A DNA stretch of 64,000 nt from Tyto alba. Taxonomy: Eukaryota; Chordata; Aves; Strigiformes; Tytonidae. The DNA lies in the NCBI RefSeq assembly GCF_018691265.1, contig NW_024881278.1, forward strand, positions 8,990,001-9,054,000, given 5' to 3'. The notes beneath the pieces were generated by a model that made no database searches, was not told the DNA's origin, and saw nothing but the letters and a program-made list of their open reading frames with translations. The position numbers and the translations under genes were made by a program. Positions 32,701-44,996 of the stretch are shown in pieces; the first letter of the stretch is position 1; the number at the start of each line of letters is the position of its first letter.

Positions 32701-35700
32701 CGTGGAATAATCCCTCCCTGCAGGTGAGTTTATCAAATTACCCAGGCGCGTGTTCACGCCGCACAGAATCCAGTTAAGGGAATTTAAACTGCGGCCCCAA
32801 GCAGCCGGCACTGGCTGCTGCCTCACCCGTGTGCCCGGGGACTTCTCTGAGACCGGGACAAGGTGGGGGATTCTCAGAAGCTCAAAGGGCAGGAGGGCAC
32901 CCGTTGCTTGTGATGATGCCTTTGAAAAATCCCTCTGCAGACTACTGGTATGTTATTAGCTACAAATTTTGAGGACGCTGTGTCTGTCGGTGCTCTTTTG
33001 CTACTCAAAGCTTTTATGGAAACAACAACAAAACCAAATTCAACTCCCTGCATCCCTGCTATCCCCATGCTTTCACCGACACACATAAACTCTGAGGAAA
33101 CAACTAAGTTGAGAAACTCAATCCGTGAAGTGGTTTGAATCTGTTTGCAACTTTTGTTAACTGTCTCTAAATAATCATTAATACAGATCTCTTGAAATCC
33201 CATTAATTTCTTCACGAAGCAGCCTACAATTCACTAGTGACCTGCCTTACGTCCCATTAACTCCGTGGGACTCCGCTCAGAGTTGTATCTTCCATCGTCC
33301 AGCACTGTAAGCATATGCAGAGCAGCACACATTTTTTTTTTAGTACCCAATATAAAGCAGAGTGATTGATAAACATAATCTCCTGTCATGTAGAATCTTT
33401 AAGTCATGTAGAGTCTCCTTTCCTCTCTGTAGCTTCCCCCACTTAGCACAACATGCTCAATTTTCAAGCTGGATGTCCATTTTCTGGGTGTAAATTTATT
33501 TTTTTTAAGAAGAAAGGTCATGCTTGAAATGCAAAATCTCCAGGCCCTATCAGCTATATCTGGAAGATACTCTATCAGTTCTCAAATACTCAGACCTCAG
33601 AATATTCAAAGTCATTCCTTAGCACATTTGGATTCTTTAAACTTGAATGACTTTGGCAGTTTATAGAAGTTGAGTTCCTTTGTGCGTTTGCCACCATCTC
33701 GTCAGTAAGAAGCAAGCTCCTGCTATTACAACCACCATGAACCAACGCAGGACAAACCCATGAAACTGGAGCAGCTGGTCAGCTGACAGGGGCTCAAGTG
33801 TAATACAATTATGCCAGGAGTCCCTAGGAAGAGCAGGGAATCCCCCTTCCCAGGAGCAGGGAGAGGAGAGTACTCTGGTGGGTTGGGATGCAATGATAAT
33901 TTAATTCCCAGGTCATTCTGACACGGCTTCCCCAACACAGTTTGCAGATTAGCAAAAGTCTTTTCTCCATCACAAGTGCACGTAAGAAGAAACATCCCAT
34001 CTTGCCAGGAAAAGAGACGATGTGTTGTTTTGTGGTCAATATATGGAGGTTTTTAAGACTCTTAATTACAAAGATACTGTGATTCCAGTAAAAGATAGAG
34101 TATTTCCAGATATACCTTGCATGGCTGGGCCAGGAATCATAAAGTGTAAATTTAAAGACAGTATAAATAAAACCACTGAACATTTCCTGCTAAGTATCGT
34201 ATGACCAATAATTTTGAAAGACAGCTTGATTATGGAGGTAAAAAGCAAGACTAATTTGTGTAAAATCCCATAAAGCACCACCTGAAAGGATTGTTCTTAA
34301 TCACAGAGAATATAAAACGTTCCCTGGTTTGCGATTTCTTAAAATTCTCTTACAACTGCTGAACAATCAAGCGAATTTTGAACCAACAGCATGGTTACAG
34401 CAAGAAAGGTATTTAACTCCTTGATCTATAGTTCTGCTCACTGAACGCCCCTTTGTCCATGCATTTTAGTTACTTCTGTTAAAATTCATTAATTTAGGAC
34501 TCTCTGTCACTGCTCTGACCCAGTAATTAGTGAAATCAGTAGTCTTACGGACAACGAATCGGTGATTTACTTCATGGGTCAGATTTTACAAAATAATGAT
34601 AGTGCTCACTAATTTGTAGGCTGACGTTTCTTTTGTACTTTTTGATGAGTAAATCATAGAAAGGAAACCTGTGCTTTTTTTACCACTTTTAAGAAAACCA
34701 TAACCAAACCCATGATGTCTTTTCTTTGGAAGACAAACCTGTGCAATAGCAAAACATAGTGCAGTGCAACTGATCTTGCAGTTCTTGCTCAAGGAAAATG
34801 GCCACTGAATCCAGACCTCGTAGAGGACAACACTGATCCCACCGGCCCAGTCCAGAACCTCACTGGGGCAACTGCACAGACCTGCTGACTTTGGGGGGGG
34901 GAGGGGGGGTCATGGTTTAGGCTATGCATTGTTTGCCAGCATCGTCAGTTTGCGAATGCTGGTTATCCATCGTGACTGATAAATCATTTCTGGTTTCTGC
35001 ATTTTTAATATCCTGGAAATGTTACATTAAAGTGCCATTACCTGGAGGCACCATCAGAAAGCAGATCTTAGCAATACTTGCTTCACGTTGAGATACTGCA
35101 GTCCTTTCCTAAGTATCCTCGAGAGATATTCTCCATTATTGCAGCAGTGGAATTTGGTAAAGTTTAGATACTTTACTAGATAGTAGAAGTTACTGTGCAG
35201 CTGATTCCCAGTGAGCTGCTCTTTAAACTTTCTAAACCCTCTGCTTTTCAAAACTGATACAAAAACATTGCTGTCTGCTCTTTTTATGAGGAAATTATGG
35301 CTGATCCTGAAATAAGGTTTATTGCATTTTTTCACATGGTCCTATTTCACATGTAATGTATTATGAAAAACAATTAAAAGGAAATTAAATCTGACGCACA
35401 AATATGCTGTGTGCAGTGGCATGATTGCTCTTCTGCAATTAATGTTTATGAATTCAGAGTTCAGTCGTTCATAGTGGTTTGCATAATTACTAATATGAAT
35501 CAGCAAGGTTCGACTGCAAATTGATGCAGTAAGAGTCCATTGACCAGCCTTTGCTTCCTAATTCGGACATGGGGATTCTTAGTAATGTCACTCATCATTA
35601 GCAAGTTAGCTACTCCTTAAAAACTACACAGATACAGAAATCTAAAGCCACCTAAAGGGGTCTACCATTTATATGGATTTGCTATGTAAGTACAGCTTTA

Positions 35701-38700
35701 CCAGTGCACCTCAGGGCTAGCATTTAATTCTGGTAGGGAAAAAGCTGTTAGTGCTTTGATATCCCTTCACGTGTTCCTCTCTCCTTATCCTGTCTCTCTC
35801 TTCATAAAAAGCACACAAATTTTCCTCTAATTAGGCTGTAAAGTGTACTGAGTAGCATTAGTCCCTCTCAGCCATGCTCACTACCTGCCACATTTCCTTT
35901 CTGGTTTTTTTCATCCCTGCAGAAAACAAGTCTCACCGTCTGCATGATGAACAAAAGCCCAAGGTGGAATCCTTTAAATGTAATCATGGTGCGCTAATGG
36001 TGTGGGGTCCGGCAAATTCCAGACAGCAGTGCATTCTAGTATTTCTCTTAATGAACAATCACTCTTCATTTTTGAAAGTCTGGTTTAAAAGCAGCTTTTC
36101 TATGTAGCATGCATTTCATATTTAAATAGTCGCTGATTATCCAAGATATAAGTAATACATTTACATCTTCGTTTAAAAATATTACTGGAAACAGCAAACG
36201 TTCTTCTTTTTCATAATTTCTTTGTTATACTGTAAGATTATTATTAGAGTTCCATCAGTAAACAGTCCAGTGTGGTGCTTCTGCTTAAAACTCTCGTTAA
36301 ATGACAGTACTATGATGTGTGAATTGAACTTAAGTAGAAAAAAAATCTAAACAATTACTTTAAAATAAGTAAATGTTGTTCATACCACTCAAAATATTTT
36401 TGAGCATTTAGCTTGTACAGCTAATATAAAAAGTGTAATGTGAGCATGAATGACAGCGTTTGAAGAGGAAACATCCGGTAATATTATTCACTTGTGTAGT
36501 TTCTGGGTGGAATTTTCCAAAGCAGCTTAGTGAAAGGGAGTTTGACTCCCCCTTCATGCATTTCTGTTTCATGTCTGGCAGGCTCGTCTCCTACTGTACA
36601 TCAGTACCTGTTGCTGCTGAAGCTGTGCCACTCTGTGTAGAGTATCCCTTATTTTTTTCAGGGTGCTCAGCCTCTTGGACAGCAACACCCACCAGGCCAG
36701 GCTGCATGCAGACCTTCTACCAGGCACCTGGGGTGGATCACCACACATCTCTGCACGTGCAGGTTGTTTGTTCCCTTCACACGTGAGCACTGAATCCTAT
36801 CTGCTATACTGGCACTGGGAACAAAATTCCTTTGTCACTACATTTCAGCAGCATCCCCTGTACTTTTTGTGCCATGCATAGTTCCTGCCGGAGCCACAGG
36901 CCACCCTCCCACTCCTACTTGCCGAAGAGCCTCTGGTTAATGTCTGCCAATGGGGGCTTCTCCCTACGGACCTGGCCCCTCGTACCTCCAGTCCCCACGC
37001 TGGCCTTTGCAGCTTGGTGGACATCTAAAACCCAACTCTGGAGAAACCCAAGGCTTGCAATGGAGACGGGGCACGCAGAGTGCACCTGCACCTTGCTGCA
37101 AATAGCTTTGCTATCACGTGATGGACATATGCTCCTCACGGTGCTACTTGAGACCACTGTGCTGGGCAAACAAATTGTCAGTGAGCTAGGCAAGTCCTTA
37201 AAACGCCAGAAACCATGTTCTTAGAGAGGAAAGCAAAAAAAAAAAAAAAAAGTAACAAAGTCTTTTTGAGCTCAGCTTGGATGAGTTTGCCTGTAAGGTT
37301 TTTCTGCTAATCGTCTCTTAAAATACACCCTGCCTTCTTGGACTCCTTCACGGGACTGACCCTGTAACATTGCTCAGCTCTCAGCTAAAAAGCCTACATA
37401 TATATACAGCAAAATCTGAACATCCAGGCTGCGCACACCAAGATGGCTCCATGATGCCAACTGAAGTGTAGTAAGTACTGGTGACACATTTCTGGTAACA
37501 GAAAGCACAGTTCTGGTAACAACTAAATATAAACACAATATAAATAGAGCACTTAGTACACCATGTTATGTGTTATTCAAAGCACTTCCATCGCTACACC
37601 ATGCATTACTCTATCAGCATGCTTTACAAATTGTTAAATACCAGAAGTGCTTGACATACAGCATCTTACTAACTTCAGCATTACACGGAGAGTAAGCTTG
37701 GTGAATAGGTACGAGAAGAAACTTGAGAAGGGGATGGCTGAGCAACACGTTGCAGAGAGTGCCTTTTAGAAACTGATTGACGTCATGAAGTTGCCTCTGA
37801 CGGGACACTTCATCACTGTCAGCCCAATCCTGTGCCTCTCCTCCAGCAATGCTGCCTTTGCTGCACTCGCTATCGTGCAGCAGTATTGCTGCCACGTTAA
37901 TGTGATGCAACCAGCATCTTCTGTAGGTCATGACAGGTTCATTAATACAGTATTACAAAAGCCCAAGTAAAAAACCACTCACACCTAATTTGATAAATAA
38001 ACTACTTAAGTATTTTAGAAACTAGTGGGTCAGATTTTTATGCACTATGTTAGTAGATTTGGTTTTCATTAATGCCAGATGAAGCCTACATGAAGCACTT
38101 CTATCTCATATTAAAGGCATGATGCCAGTGAGAATCCATTTGGTTGCCAAGCATCAGGAGACCCCTCTAATTATCTGGTTTGTACTTAAGACGCAACAGA
38201 GGGAGATTCCACCGCTCTGTGGACACGTTCCATAACTTGGCAACTGCCTTACAGTTGCCTTCATCTCGGGAGAACACAAAAGGGTGTAACTGGCTGGTTA
38301 CATTCCTCCTTTGTGAAACAGTATGGAGCACTGACGACCAGTAACAAATCTATAACCTTAAAAATAAAAGAAAAAATATTTTGGAGCTCTCTCCCCACCA
38401 CCTTCTTTTATCTGCTGCTATGGCAATGGAAAGAATCTGAAGGCTTTCAAGCGAGCACCGGAAACCTCCAAGGGAAGGAGTGTAGTACAGGGGACACTTC
38501 ATATGAAACCTACTGGAATTTGCTTTTTCCTTCACGAGAAATCTTCCCTGTTGGAAAGAGCCTCAATCTTGGGTGCTCAAGTCTTTCTGAGATGCAACCT
38601 TATGGGAAATTAACAAAAACTGCAGAAACTCCTTCTGAAAGTGGATTCCAAACCTAGGGACTAATGCTGTTAAATTTCCAGGTGACATAAAAGGTTTGTA

Positions 38701-41310
38701 TACAAAATCCTCGGCTTTAGGATACTGTGTCTTTGGTTCCTGCGGTTTTGCCTGCCCTGACATTGGACGACTGCATCATACGACCTCTCTGCTCAGGACC
38801 ATAATGGCTGAAGGCCCAGGAGTGAGTACACCTACCATGGTGGCATGAGGCAGATGGAAGGGTGGCCACTGCTGATGGCAGCGGTGCCACCTTCCTGTAG
38901 CACAATGACAAATGAGGATGAGACTTTTCTTGGTCAGTAAATATTGCCTGTCCAAGGCCCTGGCAATTTGCCCAGTAGGACTTGGTATCCTGTAAAACAG
39001 TCAGAGGGATGAAGTGCATCCCACTGTGGTGCAGTCAGAGGAGACAGCTGTCTGACTGGATGTGGTCATCTTCTGGCTTAACAGCCTGTTTCCTCAGCTG
39101 TTGTTTGCATAGGTAGAAACAAAAACATTGGCTCTTGAATTTGTGTTTAGCTAAGTAATGAACTGAGCCCACTCAAGCGCTGCTCTGTGTTAAGCTGGAG
39201 TCCCTAACACCAATGAGAATCAGGCCCAAATATGGCTGCAGAAGCTTAACTATAGGCAATTACTTTTGAAAAAGACTAATATCTGCTGTTACCACATTAG
39301 TATCTGTATCACTGGGATGACAGCTAAGGCAGCTAGGCATTCTGAGGGGCATCTATTTTAACTGTTCCATTGTAGAGTTGCACTGAGACCACTGTTAAAA
39401 ATGTCCATAGTACCTGCCTGCTAAACAAGGAGAAAGGAGAAGAAATTTAAAACTCTTTAGTTCCATCAGATACAGTATTGTTTCCCTGAAAAAAAAAAAC
39501 AAAATTAACTAAAACACTTTTGAGGCTTTCAGTGAGCTGTGAAAATACTGTAGTACAGAGGAGGGGTACCTGACTCACTAAGTGCTTACACTCTCAAGCA
39601 GCCCTGGCATTCTGTAGCCAAGTGGCTGTGGCACTACGGTCAGATGATTTTACGCTGGCTTTTTCAGTTACTGCTTGCTAGGCTGATAAATTTATGAACT
39701 TAGTGTCTTGAAGAGCAGCAGCCTGAATACACATAATCAGTATTAGTGGGACTGGGGGCATGGGACTGTTGGTCCTGCAAATCTAGGGGTGGAGGGGCTT
39801 CCTCCCCTGGCACAGGGCTGGGCTGGGAGAGCCCCTCTGAGCTGCACCGGGGCGGGGGCGATGCATGCCCACCACCCTGGCTAGCTTCCTCCACCAAGGC
39901 CATTTACTGCAGGGGAAGGGAGGGGGTGAGAGAAGGGATTTCAGTCTTTCATTTGGTTGTGGGTCAAGTCCTACAGCTTTTAATCATGTTGAGATTTCAT
40001 ACTGAGATCCATGGAACTTTTCTCTCAACAAAAGGAAATGTTATTTATCTCATTATTTCCATTAGGTGCAGTTTCACGCGCACAACCGGAAGGGGTTACT
40101 TTTTCAAGTTAGCTGAATCTTGAGGGCCTGTTGTTAATGCTAATTTGAAAATGGCACTGGCACATTATGGTCAGGAAATCCGGTATCATGGGGTTAACTT
40201 TCAGCCCTTATACCGAACGCAAATCAGCGAGGAAATTCATTGCTAGGTGCAGTCTCTAATTATTTAAAAGATAATTTGCATGCTACACAGAAATAAATTA
40301 GCTCCCAGGTGACAGCTGTTCCACTGTGTCCATTCCTGGAACTGGATGCCATGCTGGGAAATCTAAATGCAGACCAAAAGATTAAAACACTGTACTTTCT
40401 TGCCTTATAGGAAGGCCCTCCCCAGAACAGAGGCATAAAGAAGGAAGGAGGGGAATGAATGTTTCAAACCAGCAAGTTTAGGAGCTTAACTAAGAAACCA
40501 CATTTTCACAGTCTACATTTTCTTTTCACTAAGGGCACTTCACATCTTGCTAGAAGATACTTCAAGTGGATGGAAGTGTAACCTGTACTAGTTTAAAAGG
40601 ATTTTTTTTCAATGTCAGAGAGAAATTCAGTCCTAACATCAGGTTTGCATTCACATGGTCATGTGGCATCATTATAGACCATGTGAGCACCACCCAAAAC
40701 AGTTTTAATTCTATCACACACATAAAAATCAATAAATGCATTTTCATATTCCTTGCCAAAAGAAGACCAGACGTCACTTTTTATCCCCATAAAAGCCTGA
40801 GGACAGTCTTCATCTCACAAGAGATGCTAAAACATTTTTCAATGTAATGGTTTTTTAATAGATAATCTTCTTATGGCTAGGTTTTAACACTGTATGTTGT
40901 TGTACATAGTACATATATATATATGTAGATTTTATATAGCATTGTCTTATGTGGATGTATATGTACTGTATATATGACATGGTATTACACATTATGAGAC
41001 TACATTATATTGCCAGCCTTTTTCCATTGCTCTACCTCCTCCTGAAAGAAGCCATTTCTTGTGCCAGTTTGCTTTGTGCTGGGACCATTACGTGGAGATT
41101 ACAGGCAGTTTGCTTCCTCCTCTCACTGTGTCTTCTCACCAGTCCGTCCTCTCTCTCTGCCTTGGCTGACTGCAAAGGGCTTTCCCTTTACTGTGGTGGG
41201 TTGCTCTCCTGTCTCCCACCTCTTAAACTAGCTAGAGTAGCTAGAGAATCTATCCTCCTTGTCCTATAGACATTTGTAGCAGAAATACCAAGACTGATAT
41301 GAATGGAAAT

Positions 41311-41339
41311 GTGCGTGTGTGTGTGTGTGTGTGTGTGTG
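41311..41339 (+). repeat. (GT)n microsatellite
   Basis: GT dinucleotide array with one GC interruption near its start, in the CFAP61 intron. Confidence 0.95.
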
Positions 41340-43289
41340 AAAGCACCGGAAGAAACAAGTGAGCAGGGATTAAAGAACTGTGTATGTTAATTGCTACAGA
41401 GCAACATAGGTAATTTCATTCAAATGACCAAATACAAGAAGACAAGGAACAAACCTATCTAAAAATAAGGTATAAAGAAGATGAAAAACAGGACTGAAGG
41501 CAATAAAATAATCAGATAAGAAAAACCTGGCAACTGTAATTCAGGAATTTTGCCATGGGCTAATGAGAGGTGAGATGAAATAATGAGGCAAAAGATCCCA
41601 AACAACATCCACATCTAACGGCTGTAGAAGACAAGTCCAAAACTAGTTCATCATCACTAATTAAGAGGAGGCTGAAGAGATGTGATGAGGACCCGGTAAG
41701 TGGCGTCCCTCCGTGTGGCACACTAGTGATGCTGGCCAGGCCCCCCGGACATGCAGGTTGGGGTGCCCACGAGTGGGTGGCTGTGAGAGAACCCTGACCG
41801 TGCACAGCTTCAGGGCCCAGTAAGCAAAGACCCCTTCAGATACAAGCAGTTTGCCAGAGCTGATGGCTCCTCCAGTGAGTGTACACGCTGCCATCAGATA
41901 AAGCTGCGCTTCTTGCTCTTACAATGTTGACTGGCCTGACTCATCCTATTAACAGATCATCACTGGGATCCTCATTTCTCCTGAGATTTTTAAAACCTCT
42001 GTAGATGTTCAGAACTCGATCTTCCTTGTAATCCCCTGATCAGCTTGTGCACTGTGTGGGTATCCTATCACAATCATGAGAGCAAGGGAGGCTAATACAT
42101 TCTTAATTTCTCCCATGAAGAAATAAGCTGTCCTTTCAGAAAGTTAAGGTCTTATCTCTTCAAAATCTGTGTGCGTAGCTATCAAGGGTGCAGGTAAGTG
42201 CAGCTGCACTGAGGCCTTTGGGCTGGGCTACATGGCCAACATGCAGCAGCAGAGAGAAAGGGAACAAGTGATGGTTTTGTCAAGATCAGGAAAAAACAGC
42301 GACCTGTGTTTCAGGCAGAAATCCCAATGCAAGATAATTTATTCTTCCAGATGTTGATAGTGGTGTGAAACTTGCTAGTACATACAACTGACACTGTAAC
42401 CCCATCTGCGCAAACAACAAAGGCCTAAGTGTCTGGCAACATTTGTGGTTCGTAAGAAAGATTAGGTCGCCGCTGTGTTTGCATATTGTATCACCATGAA
42501 AAAGACTGATGATACCTTGCCACAACCTGAATATTGAGTTTCTTCCAGTGCTCAAAATGTATTAGCTGATCAGCATCAGCTGTGACAAGAAAATTACTTG
42601 CTGTCTTAGCCCATATCTCATACAATTGTGTCATCCTCCTTCAGTTTCTACTTAACACCTATTGACAATATACTGTTTATGTGAACTTTACATTCGCTGT
42701 GCGCCATTCCTCTCTCGTAAAACAAACCCAACATTTTCTATAAATCAAAATCAATCCCTGTAGCAGCAATAATTCACAAGTTTCACACTCCTCTCAGTAG
42801 AGGCATACTAAGGCCTCCTGAAGTAAAATCTGTAAAGATGCATTTTTGTCCAAGAAACTTTTAAACCTCACAGTTGAAGTTTGGGTTCATCCTGTCTCTT
42901 AGCACAAGATGAAAATTAAAAGATGAGGGGCTGGACTCTGTAATATTTACGATGAGGAGAGAGTGCAGGAAGAGGACTGCAAAATGCATTAGAAGAATTG
43001 TGGGAGCTGCACATCCAGGCCTGGTGAAGCCCTGAGTCCATTTCAGGGGAGTTCACCCTTCTAGACGGCAGCTGATATCGCTATTCTCAAAATACGGCAC
43101 ACAAACCAATCTTGTGTCATTAACTGAAGGGCTTGGCTGGATCCCCCCTCCTCCCTGATTTCAGCAGACATTCTCATTTCCCTGTCCTTAGCAGTGTACA
43201 GATGCCCTATCCATATTCTGGAGAACCTTTCTGAGACTGAACCAGCAGAAGTGGAAAGGCTACAGAAAGATGTACAGGAATTCAGAGGC

Positions 43290-43790
43290 TCTTAAGTCCC
43301 TGTCTCAAGGTATCAAGTCCTTCATTCCTACAGATTTTTTTGAACCACTGGATCGTTATTATCATGCAAAGTTTCTTTTGCACATCATTTACAGCAAACT
43401 TTTACAAACTGTTACCTAAATAACATTGTTTAATCTGAAAATTTTGCTACCTTTTACACCCTTCTTCAAATCAGTTATAAATATAAACAAATCATCCCTG
43501 GAGATTTTTAAGACACCACTATCAGCTTTGTATCATGATAAAAAATTTGTATTTGTTCCTGTGATTTGCTTTCTGTCTCCAAACCCACTTATGTAATGTG
43601 GTACTTCATTCCTCTATCTCTGACAATTTAGGTTCCCAAGCCACCACTTGTGGGGGATTTTCTAAAATGAAAATCAAAATAAGATGTATTGGCAAGTTGT
43701 TCTTTACCAGCCTGTTTCAATTACATGGCTCAAAGAATTCTACCCTGTGAACAAAACTCAAGGCTGTTTTGTTTTGTTTTGCCTTTTTTA
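43290..43790 (-). mobile_element. Decayed CR1/L3-type LINE fragment (reverse transcriptase)
   Basis: Read on the minus strand, the block near 43460-43510 gives LFIFITDL, resembling the LFNIFINDL motif of CR1/L3 reverse transcriptases. The plus-strand text ccctggagatttttaagacaccacta resembles the antisense of the GVPQGSVLGP-coding stretch. Further along, cttgtgggggattttctaaaa and aaatcaaaataagatgtattggc resemble the antisense of the next conserved segment. There is no intact frame. It is an ancient insertion whose boundaries are approximate. Confidence 0.6.
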
Positions 43791-44790
43791 ATCAAGCCTG
43801 ACCTCAAAAGCACTTGTTTTCACTGAAGCATAAGGAATAAAACAAGTTCAAGTTTTTAGGCCAGGTAATTTAAGATATGAAATGCTGGAGAAGTAGCAGA
43901 AGATTAAAGATATGGTAAATCTCATTTTTTTCAGATAGTCCTCTCACCACAATAATTTCCTTAATTAAGTTTGCATTTCTGAAAGCAATGAAAAATTCTC
44001 TCAGAGGAAACAGCACATCAATCTTGGCTAGAAACAGGCAGGCTCTGCAGGCTCTGCCACCACTTGAGAGACTTGCCTTGGAACACCCAGTCCCCAGGAC
44101 TGCCCTGCACTTCCTTGGGCAGAGGGGAGCACCTCAGAAAAATCTGCAGGACCTGTTTCATTGCTCCAAAGTGCTGTGGTGGGAGAGGTCCTGCAAGTTG
44201 GATGGGGAACCTCCACTGAAGATGCAGAGTCCTGACATAGGTTCCAGCTATACAATTAAGTTAAAATAAATCCCTTGCATAGAGAACACAGTCTATAGAG
44301 TAAACTTCAGGGTTTTATCACCAGATAAGCAGACAAGTTGTTGAGTGTGACTATCATCGTGAGTGATTTAAAATCTCCTTAGAAACCTGTGGCTTAAAAA
44401 TTCGATTAGAAGTGACAAAAATACTGACGTTTAAAAGTGATTTCTGAATATGAATCTTCAGTAAAAAAGGATTGTTCAGGTTCAGCTTAATGAGTTAAAC
44501 CTACTGAATATTCTAAGCAAAAGCTATAAAGATACTGAAATACTCTTTCAGATGAAAGATGGTCAAGTAAACCACTGGTCCTTCTCTAAATAAATCTCAG
44601 ACAAACAGCTCTTTCCAGGAAGGTCTTCAGGGCTTGTGTTACCACTGATAATTTTGCCAAATAATAGAAAATATTTTTTTAAACCTATCTTTTGTTCTAA
44701 GGGAAAACAGCCAGAAGATAAACCGTAATGAAATAAAACTAAAATTCTGCCAGAATGTAGATTTTATGAACAATGTTGAGTTTATCTCAC

Positions 44791-44996
44791 CTGTAAAGAT
44801 CTGTGATCTGCCCTTCATTCCAGCGATAACAAAGATCATTAAGAAGCCGCTCATGCTGTCCATACAAGCAAATGTAGTTGGAGACAGGAAAGGGTTCCTT
44901 TGAAAAGCAGGTGATACAATCTACTGTACTGTATTTGTTGATATGCATCCTGAAATAATTCCCGTGTCTTGCCTCTCCAGTTATAATCTCCATCCC
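44791..44996 (-). CDS. CFAP61: CFAP61 exon
   Basis: 206-nt exon. Acceptor TTTTCTGTTCCAG, in-frame GGG ATG GAG..., donor TACAG|GTGAGA. Encodes GMEIITGEARHGNYFRMHIN, then KYSTVDCITCFSKEPFPVSN and YICLYGQHERLLNDLCYRWN, ending ITDLY plus two bases of Ser. The ITCxSxEPFPxSNYIxLxGQHE pattern is a CFAP61 hallmark. Phase is consistent on both sides. Confidence 0.93.

Larger units (their letters stand above)
28711..44790 (-). other. CFAP61: Large CFAP61 intron (16 kb)
   Basis: The flanking exons join in phase (AG|C = Ser), so no coding exon is required inside. Contents: a CpG-rich patch at about 29440-29630, a T25 run at 29744-29768, a G-rich run near 34892-34908, a GT microsatellite at 41311-41339 and an ancient CR1/L3 fragment at about 43.3-43.8 kb. 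The remainder is ordinary AT-rich intronic DNA. Open frames here have no homology I recognise. Confidence 0.75.
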
